From: Cymodocea nodosa
Lineage: Eukaryota; Streptophyta; Magnoliopsida; Alismatales; Cymodoceaceae
NCBI GenBank assembly: GCA_036874045.1
Contig: JAZBRI010000011.1
Span: 12,778,501-12,842,500, forward strand
Length of the DNA stretch: 64,000 nucleotides
Reading direction: 5' to 3'
Part shown: positions 52,108-62,546 of the stretch, piece after piece
How the letters are laid out: every line of letters starts with the position of its first letter
Position numbering within the stretch: position 1 is the stretch's first letter
Made by a program: the position numbers and the translations under genes
Notes under the pieces: model-generated
Told to the model about the DNA's origin: nothing
The model's input: only the letters and a program-made list of their open reading frames with translations
Database searches by the model: none

Positions 52108-52598
52108 GCCGGAGATCGGTCTCTCCTCTCGATCAAGCATCAGATCCGACTGAACACCTCATCATTCTTCATCAACTCTGGTGTAATTTTGTTCGTTAAT
52201 TTTTTTTTACCATGGTAATGATCGATAAATTTAGGCGTGTTATATATTAATCCAGCTGGCATGGAAGATCCGGAAAATTGACGTCGGTCGGCCGGCGGAG
52301 TATTTTTATTTTTGAGATTTTTTAAGTATATGACGGTACGATTAATTTTAAAATAAATATATACTAAAAGTGCCGTTATTTTGTTGTAAGATATACTCAT
52401 ATACAAGAGGTTAATAGGTATCACATAATAATATTATTATTATTTGCCTTTTTCTCACGATGATATTGTTTTCGTCGAGATTTGAACAAACATGGGAGAT
52501 TTTCGGTTTGTTTCCGCCGAGATTTGATTAAAAAAGTTGTGTAATTACATTTTTCAATATTTCTGAGCGCCATCAATGGATAAGGCTTAAAAAAGAAA
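52108..52598. other. CC-like 3' UTR and spacer
   Basis: This is AT-rich DNA after the stop codon with no second gene. An (AAT/ATT)n tract at 52428-52443 forms a small palindrome. Confidence 0.5.
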
Positions 52599-53026
52599 GT
52601 CTTGAATTTAAATTCAAATACAAACGTTATCAATGAAAAAAAAAAAAATTTCCGAGCAAAAACATTTTTCGTAAAAGTGTTGGACCTGGTTACAAAATTG
52701 TCGTGAGAAGAGGCGCCGACAAGCATTGAAATATCGAACAGGAAGGAAATCGATTCTTGCAAACTTCCAATGCGCTTTTGCCGGTGTCCAGTTGTCAGCT
52801 CAGATGGCAAGTGGTCTTGAATTTAAATTCAAATACAAACGTTATCAATGAAAAAAAAAAAATTTCCGGGCAAAAACATTTTGTGTAAAAGTGTTGGACC
52901 CGGTTACAAAATTGTCGTGAGAAGAGGCGCCGACAAGATTGAACGATCGAACAGGAAGGAAATCGATTCTTGCAGACATCGGAAGCGCTTTCGTGGGTGT
53001 CCAGTTGTCAGCTCAGTTGCCAAGTG
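52599..53026. repeat. 215-bp tandem duplication
   Basis: The segment starting GTCTTGAATTTAAATTCAAA at 52599 is repeated from 52814. The first copy is 215 bases and the second about 213. They differ by scattered substitutions and small indels, for example CGAGCAAAAACATTTTTCG against CGGGCAAAAACATTTTGTG. The block contains an inverted ATTTAAAT palindrome, a poly-A run and a TTGTCGTGAGAAGAGGCGCC core. No long open frame continues through both copies, and no source element was recognised. Confidence 0.92.
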
Positions 53027-55279
53027 GGGTTCGTGAATATTTACTTATATTTGAGAGTTAATTCACATCAACAGCCTACGGATGTCAATATTTATTAATT
53101 CAAATGCTTATACGAGACCTACAATGCTTTTTCTATCCTTTTTATTTTTTATGGAACTTTATTTGTATTATTTTCTCTTTCCTATGTGGCTACACGGAAT
53201 ACGATTTTAATATTATTTTCGTTATCTTCTAAAAAAATAATAGTTTATATTTTTTATCTTCTATCTATTAATGTTAAAATAAAAACAGGGGACGCGATGT
53301 TCATCACCCCTGGAAATCATCGCTCGCCTCGTTTCCTTCGTGTGGGCACGGTGAACGTTGATAATTATTTAATCTTGCAAGAGATTAAGGAAGATCCAAA
53401 TAATATACAAATATCCTACGGTGAATGTCAACAAGGCCTTTGAAAAAGATCATCGTTGCTGACATGGAAAATACCAGTTGGATTTTCTTTAACGTACCTG
53501 GTTACCTCAAGAATAACTGCATGAATTAATATCAACAAGTTTATGATGTATTAAGTTTAAGTTTGAACAATCCGAGTTATTACAAGTTTAGATCTATCAA
53601 CTAAAATCATATTAAGTATGCATCCAATCAGATTTTCTTTTTTTAAGTCAATGAAGCAATGTTTAGCACATTAGCCCATTGGTTAGAAGCATTGAAAATG
53701 AAAGAGAAATTCCAAGTCAACCAAGTCATTAGGGGCTGTCATATGATACAGGCCGAAGCATCCCCCACTTATGGGTCAACCTAATTTTAAGTAAATGATG
53801 CTGCCTATGTTAGCCCTGAGAATGACCTATATACTTCAATGTGTAATCTAAGATAGAGTTGTAACTTCGTTAGGAGGTTCACAAATTTACTTTCTCAAAC
53901 CAATACAGATCTCATCTCCTTTCATAGCAGATTCCATAAATACGAGGGCAGTTTTTAGTGGTAGAATAGAAAACTGCTGTAACTAAAATCTACAACACAT
54001 GCACACGAAAAATTTCTTAACTTAAGATCCGTAACTTCGATTTCAATGAAACAACCTTCAAAAAAAAGCCAACTCAATATACTAAACGAGCATACAAATA
54101 ATATCTCGATCTAGCATTGGGATTTGCAGCAGATTTCAATGGAAGTCGCTGATTTGCAGAGTGTAACTCAGTCAGAATTCTGCAATACCCCTTGCTCTTC
54201 CAAAAATCATAACTTAAAAACCATAAATCGAATTGCAACGAAATTTTTCCACAAAAAGCATATCAAACCATACATTCAAGGAAACATATCACATAAAACT
54301 TTTACAATCATCAAACACTTGAAATCATCACATTTCAACTCCGGAACATCTTGCAAACGCTGAAAATAAACTGCAACTTACTAGAATACGAATTTCAACA
54401 TTCACCAATCAGCATTTACCATTCACCAAATAGGAATCATACGAGATCTGAGACTGAAATGTGTACAAGTAAGGCATTAATCATCCAACCATGACTGAAA
54501 TATAACCGCAAGTATATTCTTCCAACAAAACAGTAACTAACTATAAGAACCCATCAAGAACTTCTTCTTCTTCTTCTTTTCTGATATAACAACAAAGATA
54601 GACTAAAGTTCCCAAAAAAAAACAGTAAAAGAAAAGATAATCGCCACCCTCTCATTGTTGTTGGGAGACAAATCCTTAGGAAGAAACTAGTTTCAATGCA
54701 ACTATGCCGTCTTCTACACCGTGCACCAACAGAGAGAAGCCTCATTTGTGGTCTTGTGTGAACCACTGCTGTGTGTTCGACGTTCCAACATGAGCTCAGC
54801 CTTCTTCACACTGGAGTGGATATAGTTTTGCCGTCAGTCCATCTAAGAGTTCCTCCTTTGGTCGTCCTCCACGCAAGAGAGAAGACGTGGGGAGAAAACA
54901 AGCATGCACCTACTAAGACAAAATGAATGGAGAAAAAATAATGGTCGCTCCCTTTTAGGGTTTCTCCTTGGTTTTTATGTCCACAACCCTTCTCCACATT
55001 ACAACGATTGACTAATTACCGTGCTACCCTTTTTCTTCTTGTAGAAATAATTCAAACATAATTTTGTGTTATTTCTCTAGTCACTTCTCTTCATTTCATA
55101 ACCTTGCACTTGCTAAAATTTCTTAGAGTGTTTCTTCTCTTTTATTGTGCACTTTTGGATTTTTTTTTTCTTTACTTTAGATTTTCGTCAAGTACCAAAA
55201 AAATTACATCTAAAAATACATTCATGATGCACAATTTACATAAAAACATGTACATAAAATGTATACTTTTAATTCCAAA
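53027..55279. other. intergenic, probable retroelement untranslated DNA
   Basis: No gene is supported. About 53990-54400 has the low-complexity character of LTR-retrotransposon untranslated regions (AT-rich, with 'cataacttaaaaacc' and 'gatttgcagcagattt' blocks). Together with the gypsy gag start at about 55280, this may be the left end of that element. I did not locate an LTR pair. Confidence 0.35.
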
Positions 55280-56300
55280 CACTTGTCATACCTCAAAGGA
55301 AGAAAAAGTGACACTAGCAAGCATGTTCCTCACTAGTGACACAAAACTCTGGTGGAGAACTCTCGGTTTACAATGTACTAAAGCTATGATGATGTGAGAG
55401 GTATTCAATAAGAAACTTTGATAACAATTCTTGTCAACAAACATATCATGAATGACAAAAGATGGACTATGAAAGTTACAACAAATAAGCACAATGTGAG
55501 AGTATGTTAAGGAGTTTAACTTTTTGATATTGTAGATCACTAACATAGTTGAAGAGAATATACTATACAACTTCCTCTTGAACTTTCAAAATTAGGTGTA
55601 AGTGGAGCTACAACAATAAGACATCAAAGATCTAGTAACAACACTGACTATAGTAGAGGCCCTAATCAACTACAAGACTTCCCCAATGAAGGTCAAAGGT
55701 AACCTAATGAAGAAGGATAAGTTTAAAGAGAAAGCCAAGGTAAAGCCCTCCTAAGCAAAACTTAAAGGAAAGGGTAAGGAGAAATCTTCTAAAGGTTACT
55801 TCATCTGTGATGGACCACATTGCATGTAAGATTGTCCTAAGAAGGAGCAACTTAATGCTCTAATCTAGGAGAGTGAAGAAGTTGTGATGTAGGAAAGGGA
55901 GTACTATGTCAACCCATTATGACTCAACACCATCTAAGTAGAGGCAAGCTAACCCTAGAACAATGTGTTGATGTATGTGCACATTAGTATTGACAGTCAT
56001 GAGGTGCTAGTAATGGTAGACATTGGCACCACACATAGTTTTATCTTGAAGGAAGACAATTAATTGTTCAACCTAGACATGAGGAGAACAAGAAGAAATG
56101 TGATGGCAAGGGGCAACACCAAGGTTGACGTGTGCATTGGTGAGTGGGGTTTGTCATCCTACCTTTGTGACTTCCAAGTCATTTTGGGCATAGAGTTCTT
56201 GTGGATGACAAAGATATCTATAATGCCCTACCTCAATGGGTTTATGATTAATGATGTTGTGTTTAGGTTTTTCCAGCACTACACAAGAAAAACTTAGATT
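55280..56300 (+). pseudogene. Ty3/gypsy gag-protease remnant
   Basis: The plus strand reads VTLASMFLTSDTKLWWRTL at about 55310-55365, matching the gag motif 'ASMxLxGDAKLWWRT'. At 55799-55860 a zinc knuckle reads FICDGPHCM(stop)DCPKKEQ. The first Cys is replaced by Tyr and a stop interrupts it. At 56010-56050 VMVDIGTTHSFIL is the protease site, with DTG changed to DIG (56019-56027). DFQVILGIEFL and MPYL at 56165-56235 are the conserved flap and C-terminal parts of the gypsy protease. No reverse transcriptase follows, so the element is truncated and dead. Confidence 0.82.
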
Positions 56301-56534
56301 TGTTACTTCTATTTTTACTTAGTTAATTTATTTTTATCCCTATTCTTTCTTTTAGAAGTAAACAAACAACATTTAATACAATTTAGATATTAATTCCAAT
56401 TTGTACTTTAACTGCAAGTGTACAGTGTCTATTGTATCAGTGTGCAAGTACAGGTCGATCCCACAGGCAATTGCTGACGAATTTAAGAAATGTTTGATTC
56501 TAAACAATTCAAATTTATATTCAATAAGCACTCC

Positions 56535-56640
56535 GTTGAGTTACAATTAACTCAACGGACTAAGTTCGTTGAGTTATAGCTAACTCAACGGACTATCCTC
56601 GTGTACTTAAGTTAACTCCACGAGTCTGTCTCTTCTTTAT
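56535..56640. repeat. TTGAGTTA/TAACTCAA palindrome cluster, copy 1
   Basis: Three imperfect inverted repeats lie in about 100 bases: CCGTTGAGTTAC-AATTAACTCAACGG, CGTTGAGTTATAGCTAACTCAACG, and a diverged GTGTACTTAAGTTAACTCCACGAG. They share the arms CGTTGAGTTA and TAACTCAACG around a 2 to 5-base centre. Confidence 0.85.
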
Positions 56641-57634
56641 AATACTGCTATTTACAAAGGAATTCAGCCAACCATTGGGCAATTCCACAGATTGTAAATA
56701 ACATCAATTAAGCTTTTTAATGCTAGTTAACATTGAATTTATCATTAAGCAATACTAACATTTAGATGATTCAAACAGTAACCATTAAAATCTTTAAGTT
56801 GTTTTGTACAAACCAATTTCAGTAAACTGTAAAATTAAAACTAACATAAAACAATCATAAAATTGATATAGATAACATTAATCACGATACAACACAAACA
56901 ATACAACACTCAAATACAACATACAAACAAAGATAAATTATTTTTGTATTTTTGTTTTTGATGTAATGGGCAAAAGGTGAAATGTAAAGTAATCTCACTT
57001 GACAGTAAATACTTCCGACACTACTTGCAACGTGATTACACCACTGAAAATTAAACCACTTACAATTCTGTCTCCTCTCCCTATAGAATCGCGAGTCTAG
57101 AATTGCAAGATGATCTCCTCTTCGGCATACAGGCATCAACCTGAAGCCAAGGCTAAAAGCTTTACAATCTCCTGAAATATGAGTCGACGCTTGGTGAAAA
57201 TGTATTCGCTTCCCGCGACGCGATCACTCCTCACAGTGGTTGTCAGGCACTGTGTTTGGCTTGGAATCGACCCGACATCAGGCAAATATCCTCACAGACC
57301 TTCGATGATTGGTGATTATGGTGGTGATAACGATGGTTGGTGTGATACTTCGGAGAATCGTCGATACTGTCTGCAGAAAGTTCGGTGCTCCTCCTCTGTA
57401 TACATTGGCCGTCCATCGATCACACACTCTTCTTTTTTTCTTCTTTTCTTTTATATTTCTTCAGTAGTAACTGCTTCTACTTGAATGGTCGATTGGATTT
57501 CCTTTCTTCAGATCAACGACAATGATTTCTTTCTCCCTACGCGATTGAATTCCTGCGTGATATGTGCAAACGTGGTTTTTCCTTCCAACTGTCTGTTCCT
57601 ACAATTGCTACAATGACATTTTAGAAAATATATA

Positions 57635-57805
57635 GTCCGTTGAGTTATCTGTAACTCAACAGACTTCCTTCGTTGATTTAACTATAAAACACGTGCAAAA
57701 ATAACAACTTAAGTTTATAACGCTAACCTAACGCGTTACCTTAATGTTCAATATAGCAACTCAACGCGTACAGTTATGCTAACTTAACGAGTTATAACTT
57801 AAGTA
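57635..57805. repeat. TTGAGTTA/TAACTCAA palindrome cluster, copy 2
   Basis: A clear palindrome CCGTTGAGTTATCTGTAACTC-AACAG is followed by weaker forms around 57673, 57720-57740 (AACGCTAACCTAACGCGTTA) and 57755-57800 (AACTCAACGCG ... CTTAACGAGTTA). The arms are more diverged than in the other two clusters. Confidence 0.75.
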
Positions 57806-60599
57806 AATCTATCAGATCTCGACACGTGTTAGCAGCAGTTTAAACATAAAATAACATTTCGGAGAGTTACAGGTATAATTATCTGATGCTCAGATGCATT
57901 TTTGGATACTTAAGAATTTCACAGCTTGCAACTTAATGACAGTTTATAAATGTACTAAATTAACATTAATTCACCAAAATTAAGCAGATTCTTCAATTAA
58001 AGCATATAACAGTGTAATTATAACATAATAGATTAATTCTCATATGATAAGCTAAATATTATGCAATTAACCATCATTTAACCGTTAATAATATGCACTT
58101 TTTCATTCTAAACACTTCCCCCATACCTAAATTTTGTTAGTCCCTTAGCAAACTAAGATCTAATTATTGGTCTTTCAAAAAGTGATCGAATTAATTCTTC
58201 CCATTTTGTTTTTTTCTTCTGTTCAGCATAAACATATATTTTGTATGTTTCAGTAATCAACCTGCAAAGATATTTAAAATATATGTAAATTACATACAAA
58301 GTATATCATCTTCATATAGGTGTTAATTATATTATCATTTATTCTTCTTTTCATCATCTGTAATCCTGAATTTTCCAATAAGTTTTCTAGAAGAAATTTC
58401 AACAACATACGAATCAAAGTACAATCCAATTCAATCTGATTAAGATAAGTAGAATAAAGAATTGTATTTCCATTAAACAACTTCAAAAGTCAATTCCAGA
58501 TTCATATTTCAGCAATTCTAGATAACAGAAAATATACTCGATTCATAAGATATCTGTATTTCATAAAACACTTGTATCTTTTCAGAACAGTATATGTTTT
58601 TTTTTTTTTGTACTTTAAAAGTTAATTTGACAAGCTTGAATCATAAAAGAGCTTTCTAATATACCCATGTAACGAGCTTTCAGTCAACAATCCTAGATCT
58701 GATCAGGATCTTAGGTTGCCAGATTTTCAGAGTCCTTTTTCAGGTCAACAATCCTTACATACCTATCTGCTCAAGTACAAAAGGCTCGTGATCAAACAAG
58801 TCAATAAACTCTCAAAGTTTTTTTCTTTTCTTTTTTCTTTTTCTTTTTTTCTAAAAATAAATGCACACACAAAACAAAGCATTAATCACATACTGTATAT
58901 GCACGTATTTCATTAATACAGATGCAGTAAAACACCAATCTCATATAATCCTGCTTCTATCATTTACTAAAAATATGAATCCATAACAATAAGCTCATAC
59001 TTTATCTGTAGTTTAATAAGATCTACACATAAATCATTCTACAAGTTCAATTAGTCAAAGTAAATGTATCTTTCATCATATGTGTTTCATTTAATCTAGA
59101 ATTCACATCTCATCTCCTTCAGGACTTCAGATAATTTTCTGATTAAGCATTAAATATTCTGATTTCATTTTAAAATCGTGAAACTGTTAAACTCATGAAA
59201 TTCAGAAAAATCATAAGATACTATATCTAGATTTACATAAATAATAAATTCTATAGTATCTTCTATAGCCTTCTAAATATAACATTCAAGCAGTTTATAA
59301 AAATTTTACAGTCTCAATTATCGGATAGTTACAGCAAGTTCATAAAAATTTTCAATTTCCTCAAAACTTTGCAGTACCATTTTAATTCCTTTAATTAACA
59401 AACTTACATGGCTGTTACTTTAATTACCTCCCCCCCATACCTACATTTTGCATTGTCCTCAATGTAAAAGATTTGACAATAAGTACAGTAATTGTAGCAG
59501 GCATGAATAAAGTTTTGTTTGATTTAAAATTCAAGATAAGTAATTGGTTACATACCTTGTTCCATTTGTATCTTTTTCTACATATTCCGATTTTTGATTC
59601 TGAAAAACTTTTCATTCCTAGATAAACACAGAATATAAAACAAAATAACATTTAACAGATATTAATAAATCAGTGTCTTGTATGAAACCCAGGCTTCTAT
59701 GCCTTTGGTGGCTCACAAGCAAGCCAGTTGGTTTCCTAGAACAGATACCAACAAACTGGATTGATATTTTATTTTGTTTGTTTGTTTTTTTTTCTTTTTT
59801 AAATGAACATGAAAACTTTAAAATTCTTTTTTTTTCTTTCTAAAAATAAATGCAGAATACACAACATTAAACACACAAAATCACAGCTTAAGAACATGAT
59901 TGAAAAGTAGAAACAAATGGAATAAATGTATCAGTCCAAGCAAACTTTTTAGGCATAGTTCTTCTTACTATTAATTCTGTTTTAATGCAGTTCTTGTTCC
60001 TTTTTAATTTGTAAACATGCAATATATTATAAATTCCAAATACGAGTGTATTACCATTAATGATATGTAATGCAAAAAGGGATCCTTTTTGGTTCCAGGG
60101 TAATGTAGCAGTTTCTATTTCTACATCTATTTCAATATACTCTTCTTCCCACTTTCATTCATTCATGTCTTCCATAATCCATATTTGAAATTTCATCAGT
60201 TCATCCCACCATCTTATCAGACATAAAGTAGGATCATCTTCTTCATTATACCACATTCCTATTTGAATTTCATTAAATTTTTCAGATGGTGGTTTAGCTA
60301 TTTCACTCGGTACAAGTAAAATTTCTATATAATCATCATAACTGTCTATGCTCACTAGGTATAAATCAGATCTATATGCTATTGATATCTTCGTGACTAA
60401 ATAGATATAACCATCAAGTATGACATGTGTTTGGTTAATTAATGATTTATGTCCTAGATATATTATAATGTTTTCATTTCAAGATCTGTTCAGAAAATTA
60501 TACACACTTAAGCGTAAATCTTCACCCCAATTTACTGTAGGTCTCCAATAATATAATTTTTTAGGAATTGTAGAATTTTTATCAGAAAATATTAAAGCT

Positions 60600-61209
60600 G
60601 ACCCACAATTTTCTTTTCTTTATTTATTTATTTAATATCTATCCTTTACATTCATCAAGGGATAGTTCTGCTAAAAAAGATGTGCCCAGGAAAGGGCATT
60701 ACAAGACTCAAAATAATTGCGTTAAAGCAGATATAAATAATGTCAAGAAAAACTACTTTTCGGTTTAACCAAAAAATTTCGGTCGACCGAAAACGGTTTA
60801 ACCGTAAATATTTAACGGTGTGAGGAGAGATAATATTGTCGGTGAGACCGAGCACTGTGACCGGTCCCACCAGAGACTTTCCGGTTTAACCGTGTACTGG
60901 GCGGTCAAACCGAGAAGCTGAAAATATCGGTGGAAACCGTGGAAAAAACGGTTAGACCGAAAATTTAAAATAAACCTAGAAATCAGTGAGACTGTGTCTG
61001 TATTCTGGTGCGACCGGTGCAGCCCCGGTCTAACCGTTAAAAGAACGGTCATACCGGAACAAGGATGATTCAACCGAGATATCCGTTTCCGTGTGAACAG
61101 AGACGTTAGAAAAGTTGTCAGAGCTATCGATGACTGTTGCTTGCGGCGAGCGAATATTTCCTCGTAAGTTGTGACTTGTCTTCTGCAAATTTATAGACCC
61201 ACAATTTTC
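60600..61209 (-). mobile_element. non-LTR retroposon insertion with 14-bp target duplication
   Basis: The 14-base sequence GACCCACAATTTTC (plus strand) occurs at 60600-60613 and 61196-61209. The F-box pseudogene reads ENCGS at both copies: before the break at 61209 and again, in frame, from 60613. The 582 bases between are therefore an insertion. On the minus strand they end in an A-rich (AAAT)n tail next to the target duplication, which is the hallmark of L1-type retrotransposition of a non-LTR element, SINE or transcript. There is no terminal inverted repeat and no LTR end. The interior holds the CGGT...ACCG palindrome cluster. Confidence 0.85.
60740..61070. repeat. cluster of CGGT...ACCG short palindromes
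   Basis: About a dozen motifs of the form CGGT-(2 to 6 bases)-ACC(G), or half forms, occur in 330 bases. Examples are CGGTCGACCG, CGGTTTAACCG (twice or more), CGGTGAGACCG, CGGTCAAACCG, CGGTGGAAACCG, CGGTTAGACCG, CGGTCTAACCG and CGGTCATACCGG. The inner bases vary while the CGGT/ACCG arms are kept. Every motif is a near-perfect small inverted repeat. The element lies inside the retroposon. Confidence 0.85.
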
Positions 61210-61645
61210 AGTTGGTGCTTCAAATATATTAGGTATTCCTATATTACATTCTTCTCCTGTTATAGGATTTCTTATCAAAATATCAGGTAATGATAAACTT
61301 GCATACCTTGGTCTCGTCTTGTATATGATTAATCCTTCATCTATCCCCATAATATGACTCATTCCTTCTAATGCATTGGGTGGAATTCCAGTAGTTTCTT
61401 CCATAGCCAGATATTTATGGGTATTTAAACTACGATTAAATGACCTCCATATGAATCCATCTCTAATCTTAGTCATCTTTGCAGCTTGTAGTCCTTGAAA
61501 ATATTTTTCTTCAATACAATCTTTAATTTCCTTTGATACACAACCTACACAGATCTTTAGCTGACAAGTTACTTAGTATTTCCCTTTGTGCATCCAACGA
61601 TAATTGCATTAATTTCATTTGTCGATTCAGTCTGAAGCTTTCCAT

Positions 61646-62546
61646 TCTATAAATATTTGTTGTCGGATGAAGGTTGAATCAGCTGCTTCTCCTTCCAGTT
61701 CCTCCAACGCTTTCTCATTTCTTTTAAAAGTGTTGGTAACTCATAAATAACATCCTGTTTCATATATATACTGCGCATCCATAAAGTGAATAAATCTCAT
61801 TGCAAAAACATGGCTTGCAACGTGCATTGTGGTTCCTATTTATATGGGTACATGTACCACTACTAATTTTAAATTTTGGTAACCGCTAAACCGACGAAGT
61901 TTCGTTTGTGGTTAAAAGAATAATCGTTCTGCTTAATCCACGAACTAACCTCATTGAGTTACAGATTACTCAACAGAACACAGTCGGTTACTGTTGCTAA
62001 CTCTACAGACTAACTTCATTGAGTTACAGATAACTCAACGGAGTGACCTTATATTATATTACTGACCTCGTGGAGTTACGGTTAACTCAACGGACTTACT
62101 TCGTTGAGTTAACACTTGGCAACATCTAAGTTTCACTCACGTAAGTTCCTCTTTGTTCTTTTTTCTTTCTTTTTCATTCTGCTAACTGTAATAAAGTTAA
62201 ATCTATGTCATTAATGCCTCATTTTGATTAAAATACATTTAAATCTGAACATTATATAAAGATTTAACTTGCAGGTCATTTTATGTTATGCAGAATTTAC
62301 ATTTTACCTTATAACATGCAGAAATTTTTAAGCAGTTATCCTGTCATTCAGCAAATTGTAAATCTGTTACATATTCATAAAATTCCACAAATTACATAAT
62401 ATTCAATAAATTCCATTCATTTCACATCCAAAACACGTATGAAAATTGCATCTGAAAAAATTTACATTCATTAATATGAATCAATTACATTACAAGTACA
62501 CCATACAATTTCATACAATTTTACACAAGTAGACGAACAATACAAT
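61646..62546. other. spacer between the two element ORFs
   Basis: Apart from the palindrome cluster at 61945-62120, this stretch is AT-rich and non-coding. Its last 400 bases lie downstream of the transposon-protein ORF on the minus strand and look like untranslated sequence. Confidence 0.5.
61945..62120. repeat. TTGAGTTA/TAACTCAA palindrome cluster, copy 3
   Basis: At least four forms lie in 175 bases: CATTGAGTTACAGATTACTCAACAG, CATTGAGTTACAGATAACTCAACGG, CGTGGAGTTACGGTTAACTCAACGG and a half-site CGTTGAGTTAAC. A CGGTTACTG...CTAACTCTAC form lies between them. It sits between the F-box relic and the transposon-protein ORF. Confidence 0.85.

Larger units (their letters stand above)
56301..60154. 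other. decayed element region with no intact gene
   Basis: An AT-rich stretch runs up to the F-box relic. Landmarks are a 'gcaagtgtacagtgtc...gtgcaagtacaggtcgatcccacagg' motif at about 56415-56470, and palindrome clusters at 56535-56630 and 57635-57800. Two copies of a 'cccccataccta(a/c)atttt' motif lie at about 58119 and 59433. Two T-rich blocks followed by 'ctaaaaataaatgca' lie near 58850 and 59840. I recognise the CCCCCA-type and 'gatcccacagg' motifs as recurrent in plant repeat DNA near 'plant transposon protein' ORFs. That link is from memory and unproven here. The open frame at 57179-57484 has no domain. Confidence 0.4.
60155..61645 (-). pseudogene. F-box / F-box-associated (FBA) protein pseudogene
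   Basis: The minus strand starts at ATG 61645-61643 (MESFRLNRQMKLMQ). It reads LSLDAQREILSNLSAKDLC, the F-box helix pattern 'LPxExxxEILxxLPxKxL'. A frameshift lies near 61545, then CVSKEIKDCIEEKYFQGLQ in another frame. The 61476-61200 segment gives DILIRNPITGEECNIGIP (the FBA 'xWNPxTxExxxLP' motif). After the insertion it resumes at 60613 with ALIFSDK. Later come HVILDGYIYLV, DYIEILLVPSE and LCLIRWWDELMKFQIWIMED, matching the FBA kelch-like closing pattern. It ends at 60155. An in-frame TGA is at 60479-60481. Family members are SCF ubiquitin-ligase substrate receptors; this copy cannot encode one. Confidence 0.75.

Noticed and set aside
57179..57484. 101-codon open frame
   Set aside because: It lies in repeat-derived DNA, has no recognised motif, and its C-terminal part is a T-rich run translated as Phe/Leu.
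60798..61476. A 30K-type viral movement protein or endogenous pararetrovirus
   Set aside because: The fragment first suggested a caulimovirid-like protein, but the IRNPITGEE and LCLIRWWDELMKFQIWIMED motifs and the upstream F-box helix fit an F-box-associated domain. No coat, protease or RT of a pararetrovirus is present.
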